Assembly: GCA_937898675.1 (NCBI GenBank)
Contig: CALEJB010000055.1
Span: forward strand, 1 to 64,000
Length of the DNA stretch: 64,000 nt
DNA from: an uncultured Prevotellaceae bacterium
GTDB lineage: Bacteria; Bacteroidota; Bacteroidia; Bacteroidales; Muribaculaceae
Direction of reading: 5' to 3'
Positions 36,801 through 44,060 of this stretch are shown here, piece after piece (position 1 is the stretch's first letter; every line of letters starts with the position of its first letter). The notes below the pieces were generated by a model, which saw only the letters and a program-made list of their open reading frames with translations, searched no databases and was not told where the DNA came from. A program made the position numbers and the translations under genes.

Positions 36801-37724
36801 ATCGACCAGAGCGCTGACTTCCCCCGCATGTGGGGTGGCGGTGCCGGCCAGGGTTCCGCTTCGAGCGACATTTTGGACCTGGGTACTTTCAACTTCTATC
36901 CCCAGACCAAGTACCTCGTTGACATGAGCTACCTGCGCATGAAGAACATCACCCTCGGTTACACCATTCCGCAGAACATTACCCGCAAGTTCTTGGTTGA
37001 CCGTCTGCGCGTTTATGTTGCTACCGACAACCTGTTTGACATCATCAACCACAACAAGGGCACCGGCATCGATCCCGAGATCAACACTGGTGTTGGTTCC
37101 TATGGTAATGGTGTATGGGGCCGTACCGAGCCCATCATGCGCACCTACTCGTGCGGTCTGCAGCTGACCTTCGGTTCCAGCAGCACCACCGCCGTTGCTG
37201 CCAACAATGTTGATGTTACCAACCTCAACAACGAGATCAACGACCTGCGCTCGCAGCTCGCCGATGCCGAGAATTCCTACAATGCCCGCATCAATGACCT
37301 GCAGAACCAGCTCAACGCTGCCAACAACCGCAACTCGCAGTTGCAGCGCGACCTCACCGCTTGCCAGAACAGCAAGGCCAACATGATTGACAAGAACGAG
37401 TCCTACATGAACGTCCTCGTTCACTTCCCCGTTGGCAAGACCAACGTGACTACCGACCAGCAGCCCAACGTGCAGCGCATCGCCAACTACATGAAGAGCC
37501 ATCCCGAGGCAACTTGCACCATCAATGGTTATGCCTCGCCCGAGGGCTCGGAGGACATTAACATCCGCCTCGCCGACGGCCGCGCCCAGAGCGTTAAGGA
37601 CATGCTCGTGAAGAAGTATGGTATCGCAGCCAACCGCATCAACGCTAAGGGTCAGGGCATCAGCAACATGTTTGATGAACTGAGCTGGAACCGTGTTTCG
37701 ATTTGCGAAATCATCGTGAAGTAA
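33891..37724 (+). CDS. Second SusC/RagA TonB-dependent transporter fused to coiled coil and OmpA-type domain
   Basis: A 1277-residue protein from ATG 33891 (MKKTLALFGALMLL; another ATG is two codons upstream). Signal peptide to about 24, carboxypeptidase-regulatory-like domain (VTGHVVDEQGLPVIGASIME, about 38-115), plug with LDEVVVVGYGTQRKANLTGA, VIRGIGTLSNSGISTPLYIV and SIYGTRAAFGVVLITTK, then the barrel, ending near LQLTFGS. The C-terminal extension has a coiled coil (about 1106-1171; LNNEINDLRSQLADAE) and an OmpA domain (about 1172-1277; NVLVHFPVGKTNV, INGYASPEGSEDINIRLADG). The tail is about 80% identical to that of the 3149-6847 protein, while the barrels are far less alike. susD follows directly. 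Confidence 0.96.
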   Translation: MKKTLALFGALMLLCGSGYQAMAAPAPQVTETSATRIVTGHVVDEQGLPVIGASIMEVGSTRGTSTDVDGNFSLKAGKNAKLQISFIGYKTVTANATNGMRVVMAEDNAKLDEVVVVGYGTQRKANLTGAVSTVDVAKALESKSQTDVAKSLQGTVPGLTILNTNGGIDEEASVVIRGIGTLSNSGISTPLYIVDGVPAEDLSYLNTADIETISVLKDAASTSIYGTRAAFGVVLITTKTAHIKDNVKVTYSNNFAWSQATTLPNYPDVPTQVAALCDVNNRQGMECELFGMLLDSPEFQRGMNNWVAKHGHTKSDYREMVWGDDYDEYGYYADWDVQKIIFNNAAPSQSHTLAIQGNSGRANYYTSIGYNQKESLMNFNPDKVRKYTATANLSVKATDWLEIGTRISYTDRTFDYPYLRSGTYQYLWRWGSFFGPYGYYKDPETGTQYDARTMIGYRNTGGDSYTKRNNLRLGGFAKIDFGHGLTFNADYTFIKGTTRYKGVGLPATILSTWAVNPKVETLSTTTFIETSRSFYQNQVANGYFNYNFSVNDAHNFNFMVGANVDKSDYEYLYYERHDLQDLNMAELALTNSDYDYEHKHSHTGSAGFFGRINYDYKGKYLLELNGRYDGSSKFPKDDQWAFFPSASIGYRISEEAFWAPIKNTISNAKIRASYGSIGNQEIGPNMFLETMAKQGAAVNWMGDGTSRFDYFSTPKLVSSSLTWEKIYTTNIGLDLSFLNNHLNVTADWYQRDTKDMLAPGKAMPAVLGASPAWENAGSLRTRGWELTVDYRNRFGEVDFYATAAVSDYKTTVTEWDSNNMINTNYSGKEYGEIWGFETERYFDFNDFNADGTYKAGVADQTKLQKGGFVYGPGDIKFKDLDDSGVIDWGDGTPENHGDLKKIGNTTPRYQYSLRLGAAWRGFDLDIYMQGVGKRDMWTQSAFVMPFMRGADAIYSNQTSYITEAMYAAGTIDQSADFPRMWGGGAGQGSASSDILDLGTFNFYPQTKYLVDMSYLRMKNITLGYTIPQNITRKFLVDRLRVYVATDNLFDIINHNKGTGIDPEINTGVGSYGNGVWGRTEPIMRTYSCGLQLTFGSSSTTAVAANNVDVTNLNNEINDLRSQLADAENSYNARINDLQNQLNAANNRNSQLQRDLTACQNSKANMIDKNESYMNVLVHFPVGKTNVTTDQQPNVQRIANYMKSHPEATCTINGYASPEGSEDINIRLADGRAQSVKDMLVKKYGIAANRINAKGQGISNMFDELSWNRVSICEIIVK

Positions 37725-37759
37725 CAAGATTTATGAACTCAATTAAAACAGATATAATT

Positions 37760-39481
37760 ATGAAACTTTTCAAATCAATTATTCTGTGTGGACTTGGCGT
37801 TGCCCTCATGTCGCTTGCCTCGTGCGACGACTTGCTGGACACCGAACCCTATGACCAGTTTACCAAGACGAACTATTTTACCAGCGAGACCAATGTCCAG
37901 CTCTTTGCCAACTACTTCTACAACACGTTTGACGGCTTTGGCAGTGGCAATGGTGACTACTATTTCAATAAGCTGAACGACGACCAGGGTACTACCGGTA
38001 CTGCCCTCTGGACCTACACCTCGGTGCCTGGTTCGGCTGGTGCCTGGAGCACCCCCTATGAGGAGATTCGCCGTGCCAACATTCTCATCACCGCTGTTCC
38101 CGACGTGGCTTCGATGAGCGATGCCTCCAAGGCCAACTGGCTGGGCGTGGGCCGTCTCTATCGCGCATGGCAGCACTACAAGGTTGTCCGCAACTATGGT
38201 GACTGCTACTGGGTTGACAAGGAGCTTGACAACACCGATGAGGCTATCCTGTACGGTCCCCGCCAGCCCCGCAACAACGTGATGGACAAGGTGCTTGAGG
38301 ACCTCAACTATGCTTGTGAGAACATCACGATGAACGATGGTTCGCGCACCGCGTTCAACAAGTATGTTGCTCTGGCCATGAAGGCCGAGATTTGCCTGTA
38401 TGAGGGCACCTACAGCAAGTATGTGAAGAACGACAACGCTCGCGCCAATACCTATCTGACCCAGGCCAAGCAGGCTTGTGAGCTGATTATGGGCTCGAAC
38501 AAGTTCAGCCTCAACCCCGACTTCCAGGCCAACTTCAACAGCCTGGACCTGAAGGGCAACCCCGAGATGCTGATGTACAAGCACTATGTTAAGGGCTCGC
38601 TCACCCATGGCACCATCGACTACACTTGCGGTTCGACCCAGGTGCAGGGTATGACCAAGGACGCCTTCGACAGCTACCTGTTCCGTGACGGCAAGCCCCT
38701 GGCTACCACCTCTCTGGACAAGAGCGACCGTGGCGTTGTTGTCACCATCGACGACAACTCGGGCTTTGGCGAGGCTAAGCACATCGACATCAGCGCTGCG
38801 CTGGCCAACCGTGACCCCCGTCTGTCGGCTCATGTTGACAAGATTATCCAATTCCCCGGCAGTGGCTATGCCCGCTTTGGCGGTGCCCAGTCCACCAGTG
38901 CCACCGGTTATGGCGTATGGCTGTTTGACAGCCAGGAGGTTGCTAACCTGAGCAACACCGAGCGTCAGAGCACCAACGGCAACTATACCGATGCTCCCAT
39001 CTTCTGGTATGCTGAAATTCTGCTTACCTACGCTGAGGCTTGCGCCGAGTTGGGCAACATTACCAATGCCGACCTCGACAAGTCCATCAACCTGCTGCGT
39101 GACCGCGTGGGCATGCCCCACCTGACCACCGCTGTTGAGGCTGACCCCGCCAACGACATGGGCGTTAGCAGCATCATTTGGGAAATCCGCCGCGAGCGCC
39201 GTGTCGAGATGATGTACTCGATGAACGACCGCTTCAACTCGCTGCGTCGTTGGAACAAGCTTGAACTGCTCGACACCGAGACCAACCCCGACATCTGCCG
39301 TGGTGCCAATGTGGCTGGTTATGAGGGTATCGACCTGTCAAAGGTTGACGTTGATGCCGATGGTTACATCAACTGCAAGAATGGTGTTCCCCGCAAGTGG
39401 GATCCCAAGTACAACCTGTATCCTATCCCCAACAACCAGAAGAACCTGAACCCCGAGATTGGCCAGAATCCTGGTTGGTAA
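37760..39481 (+). CDS. SusD/RagB-family nutrient-binding lipoprotein, second locus
   Basis: A 573-residue lipoprotein (MSLASC, lipidated Cys at 22) with the SusD N-terminal motif DDLLDTEPYDQFTKTNYFTS. Helical segments (LGVGRLYRAWQHYKVVRNYG; KYVALAMKAEICLYEGTYSK) and the C-terminal block (EILLTYAEACAELGNI; IIWEIRRERRVEMMYSMNDR; LYPIPNNQKNLNPEIGQNPG) match the family. It pairs with the susC gene 35 bp upstream. The open frame starts earlier (37703) inside susC, but ATG 37760 gives the signal peptide; ATG 37733 is possible. No hydrolase, sensor or third lipoprotein follows, unlike the first locus. Confidence 0.96.
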   Translation: MKLFKSIILCGLGVALMSLASCDDLLDTEPYDQFTKTNYFTSETNVQLFANYFYNTFDGFGSGNGDYYFNKLNDDQGTTGTALWTYTSVPGSAGAWSTPYEEIRRANILITAVPDVASMSDASKANWLGVGRLYRAWQHYKVVRNYGDCYWVDKELDNTDEAILYGPRQPRNNVMDKVLEDLNYACENITMNDGSRTAFNKYVALAMKAEICLYEGTYSKYVKNDNARANTYLTQAKQACELIMGSNKFSLNPDFQANFNSLDLKGNPEMLMYKHYVKGSLTHGTIDYTCGSTQVQGMTKDAFDSYLFRDGKPLATTSLDKSDRGVVVTIDDNSGFGEAKHIDISAALANRDPRLSAHVDKIIQFPGSGYARFGGAQSTSATGYGVWLFDSQEVANLSNTERQSTNGNYTDAPIFWYAEILLTYAEACAELGNITNADLDKSINLLRDRVGMPHLTTAVEADPANDMGVSSIIWEIRRERRVEMMYSMNDRFNSLRRWNKLELLDTETNPDICRGANVAGYEGIDLSKVDVDADGYINCKNGVPRKWDPKYNLYPIPNNQKNLNPEIGQNPGW

Positions 39482-39519
39482 TTCTCGAGACCACTCAAGT
39501 TTAACCTATCAATAACTGC

Positions 39520-39558
39520 AACCGCCGCACCGAGCGTGACAACGCTCGGGTGGCGGTT
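39520..39558 (+). terminator. Hairpin after the second susD gene
   Basis: Two-part stem: AACCGCC (39520-39526) with GGCGGTT (39552-39558), and CCGAGCG (39530-39536) with CGCTCGG (39543-39549). It lies 38 bp past the stop. There is no clean T-run. Confidence 0.6.
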
Positions 39559-39584
39559 GTTGCTGTAAGGTACCGCTATGAATA

Positions 39585-39621
39585 GAGCAGGGGAGGCCGC
39601 ATTGCACGGCCTCCCCTGCTC
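39585..39621. terminator. Strong bidirectional hairpin between susD and the convergent gene
   Basis: Perfect 14-bp GC-rich arms (39585-39598, 39608-39621) with a 9-nt loop, between two convergent genes. No T-run on either side, so termination strength is uncertain. Confidence 0.6.
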
Positions 39622-39646
39622 ATTGATTGGGTTGCTGTTCAGTTGT

Positions 39647-40288
39647 TTAGTGCCTGCGGTTCTGCTCCATGCGCTGCTTGCCCTCGTTGACGGCCTGCTT
39701 CTTGCTCAAGCCGGGCTGGCTCTTGCTTGAACCGGGTTGGCTCTTATTGGTATTTGAACCCGGCTGGCTCTTGTTGGTGTTTGAGCCGGGCATCATGCCT
39801 CCCGAGCCGGGCTTGGGCTGTGACTTGCTGTCCTGCCCATAGGAACGCCCGTTGTAGGGACTGTGTTCAAAGTAGCGGTTTGAGCCCTTGTAGGTCTGGT
39901 ATCCCGGAGGCGCGGCATAGTAGTAGCGGTCCTTGGGATAGTGGTTGTAAACAATGTACACCATCTTGTTGTTGGTCCACGACACAGGGCGGTAGAAATA
40001 CTCGACTGCAGCATATCGCTGATACTGTGCGGTGCTGAGCACATACCGCAGTTCGACATTGCGGCGGTCCCAATAGGTGCCGTACAGGTCGTTGAAGTTC
40101 TCGATGCACATGATGTAGTCCATGTTGATTTCGAACACGGCATTGTACTGGTCGTTGCTGAGTCCCAGTTCATAGGCCATCTTGTCGGTCAGATAGAATG
40201 CCTGGTCGCGCGCCGTCTTGTAACTCGTTGCGTTGGCGGCGGCCCCGAGGACCAGCACTGCCGCCATGGTTAAGATAAAGCGTTTCAT
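39647..40288 (-). CDS. Secreted protein with C-terminal SQPGSNTNK repeats
   Basis: A 213-residue protein with a signal peptide (MKRFILTMAAVLVLGAAANA). Residues about 22-130 form a conserved-looking globular part rich in Tyr/Asp (TDKMAYELGLSNDQYNAVFE; NFNDLYGTYWDRRNVELRYV; YYAAPPGYQTYKGSNRYFEH). The end is low-complexity, with repeats of GSNTNKSQP, GSNTNKSQP, GSSKSQP and GLSKKQ, then a basic tail. An open frame extends upstream to 40417 but ATG 40288 gives the signal peptide. I do not recognise the family; a periplasmic or surface role is likely. It has its own promoter region in the 40289-40507 gap. Confidence 0.8.
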   Translation of the reverse strand: MKRFILTMAAVLVLGAAANATSYKTARDQAFYLTDKMAYELGLSNDQYNAVFEINMDYIMCIENFNDLYGTYWDRRNVELRYVLSTAQYQRYAAVEYFYRPVSWTNNKMVYIVYNHYPKDRYYYAAPPGYQTYKGSNRYFEHSPYNGRSYGQDSKSQPKPGSGGMMPGSNTNKSQPGSNTNKSQPGSSKSQPGLSKKQAVNEGKQRMEQNRRH

Positions 40289-40507
40289 AGTGCGTAAAAT
40301 TTTATGGTTAATAATGCTTTTATTGACAAATTCTTCAATTGTCGTGCCAAAAATAAGCGGAAAATGGTGTCTAACCAAATATAATTGACCAAAAGGCGAC
40401 ATAAACCGACCAATCACCCGAAAAGCCGGAAAAAATAATCTGTGCCTGACGGCCAGTAAGCCGGGGCAGGCGCAGATATATTGATTATGTCAGAGTGTGT
40501 GAGAATG

Positions 40508-41524
40508 TTATTTTCCGTTCTGCTGGCGGGCGGCGGCGATGGCCTTGTCCAGGCTGCTGCCGTTGTACACAACAAGCCCGCTGGCATCGGTCACGGCATA
40601 CCACGGCAAGATGCTAATGCCCAGCAGTTGCAGCCCTTGCTCCATGGGGCCGCTGGGGGCCCAGTAGTGCCGCCATGTTGTCGGGTCTCCGGCGATGGTC
40701 TTGCTCCAGCGTATGCTGTCGCTCTCGGTGAGCACGTCGATAATCTTCACGTCGCCGCCGGTGGCGCCTGCGAGCGCCTCCAGCGAGGTGATGGTGTTCT
40801 CGCGGTCGGTCTGCGGATTGGCCCACAGGTTGAGCAGGGTTACCTGCCCCGTGAGCGTGATTTCGTCCCATTCGCCGCCATGTCGGCACAGGGTGAGCGT
40901 CATCAAGCGCGGCACGCTGTGGTTCTTGCTGCCCATAGGATTGCCCAGAAAGGCCTCGGTGAGCGTTTCGGGGCGCACCTTGGGGTCTATGCCGTCGAGT
41001 AGTTTTTTCACCTTGTCACGGTCTGCATAGGTGCTGTAATCAGCCATCAGCAGTACCGTTGACAGCATGTCGGCGGGATTTTCTTTCACATATTTCTCGA
41101 TGGCGGCATCCAGTCGGCTGGGGTTGGGGTCGGCATAAAAGGCGGCATGTTCATCTCTAAATAGTTGCCAATCCTCATTCAAGCGGTTGCCTTTTGCCTT
41201 GACGCCCATTGCTATGCTGGCATCGCCAAAAATCTTGAGGCAATCACCGTTGACGGCCACGAGGGTAATGAGTGGCTCGTTGTTTTGATTGAGGACGCTC
41301 ACCAGGGTGGGCTGTGCCGATTCGCCCTGGAACTCAAAGTTGCCCTTTTTGTCCACGTCGGCCCACTCATTGACGACACCCGAGTCGCCGTGGAACACCA
41401 CGCGCACCGCGATGCCGCCGGCGTTTTCCAGTTCGCCCTCAATTTTGAACTTGTTGCCGTTGCACGAGGCCAGCGGGCCCACAGCCAGCAGCGTCAGCAT
41501 GGCCAGTAAAATGTTATTCCTCAT
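40508..41524 (-). CDS. DUF4369/thioredoxin-fold lipoprotein lacking the CxxC motif
   Basis: A 338-residue lipoprotein (GPLASC, Cys at about 21 from ATG 41524). The N-terminal half resembles DUF4369 (FKIEGELENAGGIAVRVVF; DVDKKGNFEFQGESAQP), which usually precedes a TlpA-like thioredoxin domain. The C-terminal half keeps the thioredoxin layout: VTLLNLWANPQTDRENTITS where WASWC-x2-C would be, then VKIIDVLTESDS and a cis-Pro-like SILPWYAVTDASGLVVYNG. Both redox cysteines are absent, so it cannot act as a thiol oxidoreductase. It starts 11 bp inside the end of ispG and is likely coupled to it. Confidence 0.8.
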   Translation of the reverse strand: MRNNILLAMLTLLAVGPLASCNGNKFKIEGELENAGGIAVRVVFHGDSGVVNEWADVDKKGNFEFQGESAQPTLVSVLNQNNEPLITLVAVNGDCLKIFGDASIAMGVKAKGNRLNEDWQLFRDEHAAFYADPNPSRLDAAIEKYVKENPADMLSTVLLMADYSTYADRDKVKKLLDGIDPKVRPETLTEAFLGNPMGSKNHSVPRLMTLTLCRHGGEWDEITLTGQVTLLNLWANPQTDRENTITSLEALAGATGGDVKIIDVLTESDSIRWSKTIAGDPTTWRHYWAPSGPMEQGLQLLGISILPWYAVTDASGLVVYNGSSLDKAIAAARQQNGK

Positions 41525-43379
41525 AGTTTTGTATCGCGTTGTTGGTGTTCTCTGATGGTTCACGCCAGTCCCCGTTTTGCTTGATGAGGTCCACTAGGCG
41601 GTCGATGGCCTGGTCCTCGGGGATGTTTTTCTCGATGCACTGCTTGCCCTTGTACAGGCTGATGTGCCCGACTGCCGCTCCCACATATCCGTAGTCGGCG
41701 TCGGCCATTTCTCCGGGGCCGTTGACGACACATCCCATCACGCCTATCTTGAGGTGGGTGAGGTGGGCGGTCGCCTGCTGAACCCGTTTAACGGTCGCTT
41801 GCAGGTCAAACATCGTCCTGCCACATCCTGGGCATGAGATGAATTCGGTCTTGGTTGTGCGTTGCCGGGCCGCCTGCAGGATGGAAAAGGCATAGCGCAC
41901 CACCTCGCAACCGTTGATGCAGTTGGGTGCCTCGAGCCACACGCCGTCGGCGCGGCGGTTCATCAGCACCGCTCCCAAGTCGGCACCCGCCTTGACCTGC
42001 AGCCATTCGTTGGAACTGTCGCTATAGGTGTTGCGGATGATTATAGGACAGTTGATGCCCGCTGTTGTCAGCGCGTGCGTCAGCGCTTGTTGGCTGCCGG
42101 GAATGTTGACGCCCACCGGTGTAATCACCAGCACCGTGTCGCTGCGTCCGCGCAGGAATTCAAGCCTGTTTATGGGTGTGCTGGCCGGCAGTTGCAGGAA
42201 GCGCAGCCGCGCGGTCGTGCAGCGGTCCCACTCGCCCAGCGTGAGCAGGGGGAACACATTGCGCTCGCCGCGCCAGCGGTCCAGCGGCACCAAAAACTGG
42301 TGCACGCCGTCAATCAGGCCGTCGCCGCTGTAGTAAAAGTCAGGCTGCACCTCGCCGCCCTCGAGTTCGTCGGGGCGGTAACTGGCGATGACCACGGGCT
42401 GTTGACTGCCTCCGATGCGTCCGTTCACAACAACGGTCTCGCGTCGGGCGGGGCACAGGGGGTCATAGCCCTCGTTGTATTCGCCCTCGATGGGCTCGTG
42501 GTCCTCGCGTTGGGCAAAGTACTCCACCAGCCGTTGTGCCACAGGTACTTCCAGCTCGGGGTCTTCGCTCAGCGAGACGCGTATGGTGTCGCCCATGCCT
42601 TCGGCCATGAGGGTGCCGATTCCCACAGCGCTCTTGATGCGCCCGTCTTCGCCGAATCCTGCCTCGGTAACACCCAGGTGCAGAGGGAAATGCATGTCCT
42701 CATTATCCATGGCCTCCACCAGTCGCCGCACTGCCTCGACCATCACTACGGCATTGCTCGCTTTCATCGAGATGACCACGTCAATGAATTGCTCGGCGAC
42801 AAAGACCCTCAGGAATTCCATTACGCTCTCGACCATGCCCGCCGCTGTGTTGCCATAGCGGCTCATGATGCGGTCGCTCAGCGAGCCGTGGTTCACGCCC
42901 AGGCGCACTGCCGTGCCGTGCTCGCGGCACAGGGCGATAAACGGCAGCAGCGCTTCGCGGATGCGGTCCAGCTCTTTGCGGTATTCTTCGTCGCTGTAAT
43001 CCAGTTGCTTGAATGAACGCGCCGGGTCCACAAAGTTGCCCGGATTGATGCGCACGCCCTGGCACACCTCGGCCGCTGTGAGGGCTGCTTGCGGATTGAA
43101 GTGGATGTCGGCGATGAGCGGTATGTTGCAGCCCAGGCTGCGCAGCGCTTCACCGATGATGCCAATGCTTTGGGCCTGTTTCACGCCTTGTGCCGTGAGC
43201 CGTACATAGTCGGCCCCGGCAAACGCGATGCGGCGGCATTGTTCAACGCTGGCCGCGATATCGTTGGTAGGGGTGTTGGTCATAGACTGCACCCTCACGG
43301 GCCACTCGCTGCCCATGTTTATTCCTCCCACATTGACGCTCACTGTTGTGCGGCGCTTGTAGTTGAAGGTGTTGTTCAT
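41514..43379 (-). CDS. ispG: 4-hydroxy-3-methylbut-2-enyl-diphosphate synthase (IspG/GcpE), long form
   Basis: A 621-residue 4Fe-4S enzyme of the MEP isoprenoid pathway. The N-terminal TIM barrel is clear (GSEWPVRVQSMTNTPTNDIA; IPLIADIHFNPQAALTAAE; GVRINPGNF; VRLGVNHGSLSDRIMSRYGN). The C-terminal cluster domain has ISCPGCGRTMFDLQ and IGVMGCVVNGPGEMADADYG, supplying the three cysteines. Between the two lies an extra domain of some 250 residues, as in the plant/Bacteroidota form (E. coli IspG is about 370 residues). It is the second-to-last gene of a minus-strand run rpoN, PAP2-like, ispG, thioredoxin-like lipoprotein. Confidence 0.97.
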   Translation of the reverse strand: MNNTFNYKRRTTVSVNVGGINMGSEWPVRVQSMTNTPTNDIAASVEQCRRIAFAGADYVRLTAQGVKQAQSIGIIGEALRSLGCNIPLIADIHFNPQAALTAAEVCQGVRINPGNFVDPARSFKQLDYSDEEYRKELDRIREALLPFIALCREHGTAVRLGVNHGSLSDRIMSRYGNTAAGMVESVMEFLRVFVAEQFIDVVISMKASNAVVMVEAVRRLVEAMDNEDMHFPLHLGVTEAGFGEDGRIKSAVGIGTLMAEGMGDTIRVSLSEDPELEVPVAQRLVEYFAQREDHEPIEGEYNEGYDPLCPARRETVVVNGRIGGSQQPVVIASYRPDELEGGEVQPDFYYSGDGLIDGVHQFLVPLDRWRGERNVFPLLTLGEWDRCTTARLRFLQLPASTPINRLEFLRGRSDTVLVITPVGVNIPGSQQALTHALTTAGINCPIIIRNTYSDSSNEWLQVKAGADLGAVLMNRRADGVWLEAPNCINGCEVVRYAFSILQAARQRTTKTEFISCPGCGRTMFDLQATVKRVQQATAHLTHLKIGVMGCVVNGPGEMADADYGYVGAAVGHISLYKGKQCIEKNIPEDQAIDRLVDLIKQNGDWREPSENTNNAIQNYEE

Positions 43380-43404
43380 ATTACAGTTAATTATTTAGTA
43401 TAAA

Positions 43405-44049
43405 TTATCCCAAGTATTTCATGATCAAGTTCACACAGGTGAATCCCACGACCGCGCCGGCAAGCACCTCAAGCAGCGTGTGGCGCTTGAGGATGAGCCG
43501 TGCCGACCCCAATGCCCCGCCCAAGAGGATGGTGATGCACAGCAGCCAGAATAGGTTGAATGCGCTTAGTCCTTGAGCGTGAAGTTGATAGATGAGTGCC
43601 ACCACGCCGCCGATGCCCGCCATGTGGGCGCTGATTTTCCACTTGACGTTGATAATCGCGATGACGAGAACGGTGAGTGCCGCTCCGGCCATGAACATGA
43701 CAAACCACCGCGGGTTGTGGAAATAGGTCAGATACCATGCTGCCATCAGGTCGCACACTGTGGCGAAGATATAGGGCAGGTGCCGTTTTTCGCGTTCCAC
43801 GACATGCAGGTGGCTCACCAGCTTGAAATGCCGCAGCACACTCATAAAGATGAGCGGCAGTATGCAGGTGATGCCCATGCACACCAGCAGCACGGCAATG
43901 CGCTTGCCGTAGGGGGCGACGCACAGTACCGACACCCACAGCACCAGAAATGCGCCATAGGTAGGCATTAGTATTGGGCTGAATGCTGTGGACAGGAAGC
44001 GTGCTATTCCTGTGATGCTCTTGTTGAATGTATAGTGGTTGATTGACAT
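43405..44049 (-). CDS. PAP2-superfamily-like integral membrane protein
   Basis: A 214-residue protein with about six membrane helices. Near the C-terminus the arrangement KISAHMAGIGG, then GSARLILKRHTLLEVLAGAV, corresponds to the PSGH and SR-x5-H-x3-D motifs of PAP2 phosphatases, with SAH in place of SGH and Glu in place of the final Asp. It could be a lipid phosphatase or a relative that has lost activity. The frame is open to 44172 inside rpoN, but ATG 44049 (MSINHYTFNKSITG) is a natural start, 12 bp after the rpoN stop. It probably shares a transcript with rpoN and ispG. Confidence 0.78.
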   Translation of the reverse strand: MSINHYTFNKSITGIARFLSTAFSPILMPTYGAFLVLWVSVLCVAPYGKRIAVLLVCMGITCILPLIFMSVLRHFKLVSHLHVVEREKRHLPYIFATVCDLMAAWYLTYFHNPRWFVMFMAGAALTVLVIAIINVKWKISAHMAGIGGVVALIYQLHAQGLSAFNLFWLLCITILLGGALGSARLILKRHTLLEVLAGAVVGFTCVNLIMKYLG

Positions 44050-44060
44050 AATGATGATGA

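Noticed and set aside
3149..39481. Complete polysaccharide utilisation loci with enzymes
   Set aside because: No glycoside hydrolase, lyase, sulfatase, hybrid sensor or ECF sigma/anti-sigma pair adjoins either susC-susD pair in the window, so no substrate is claimed.
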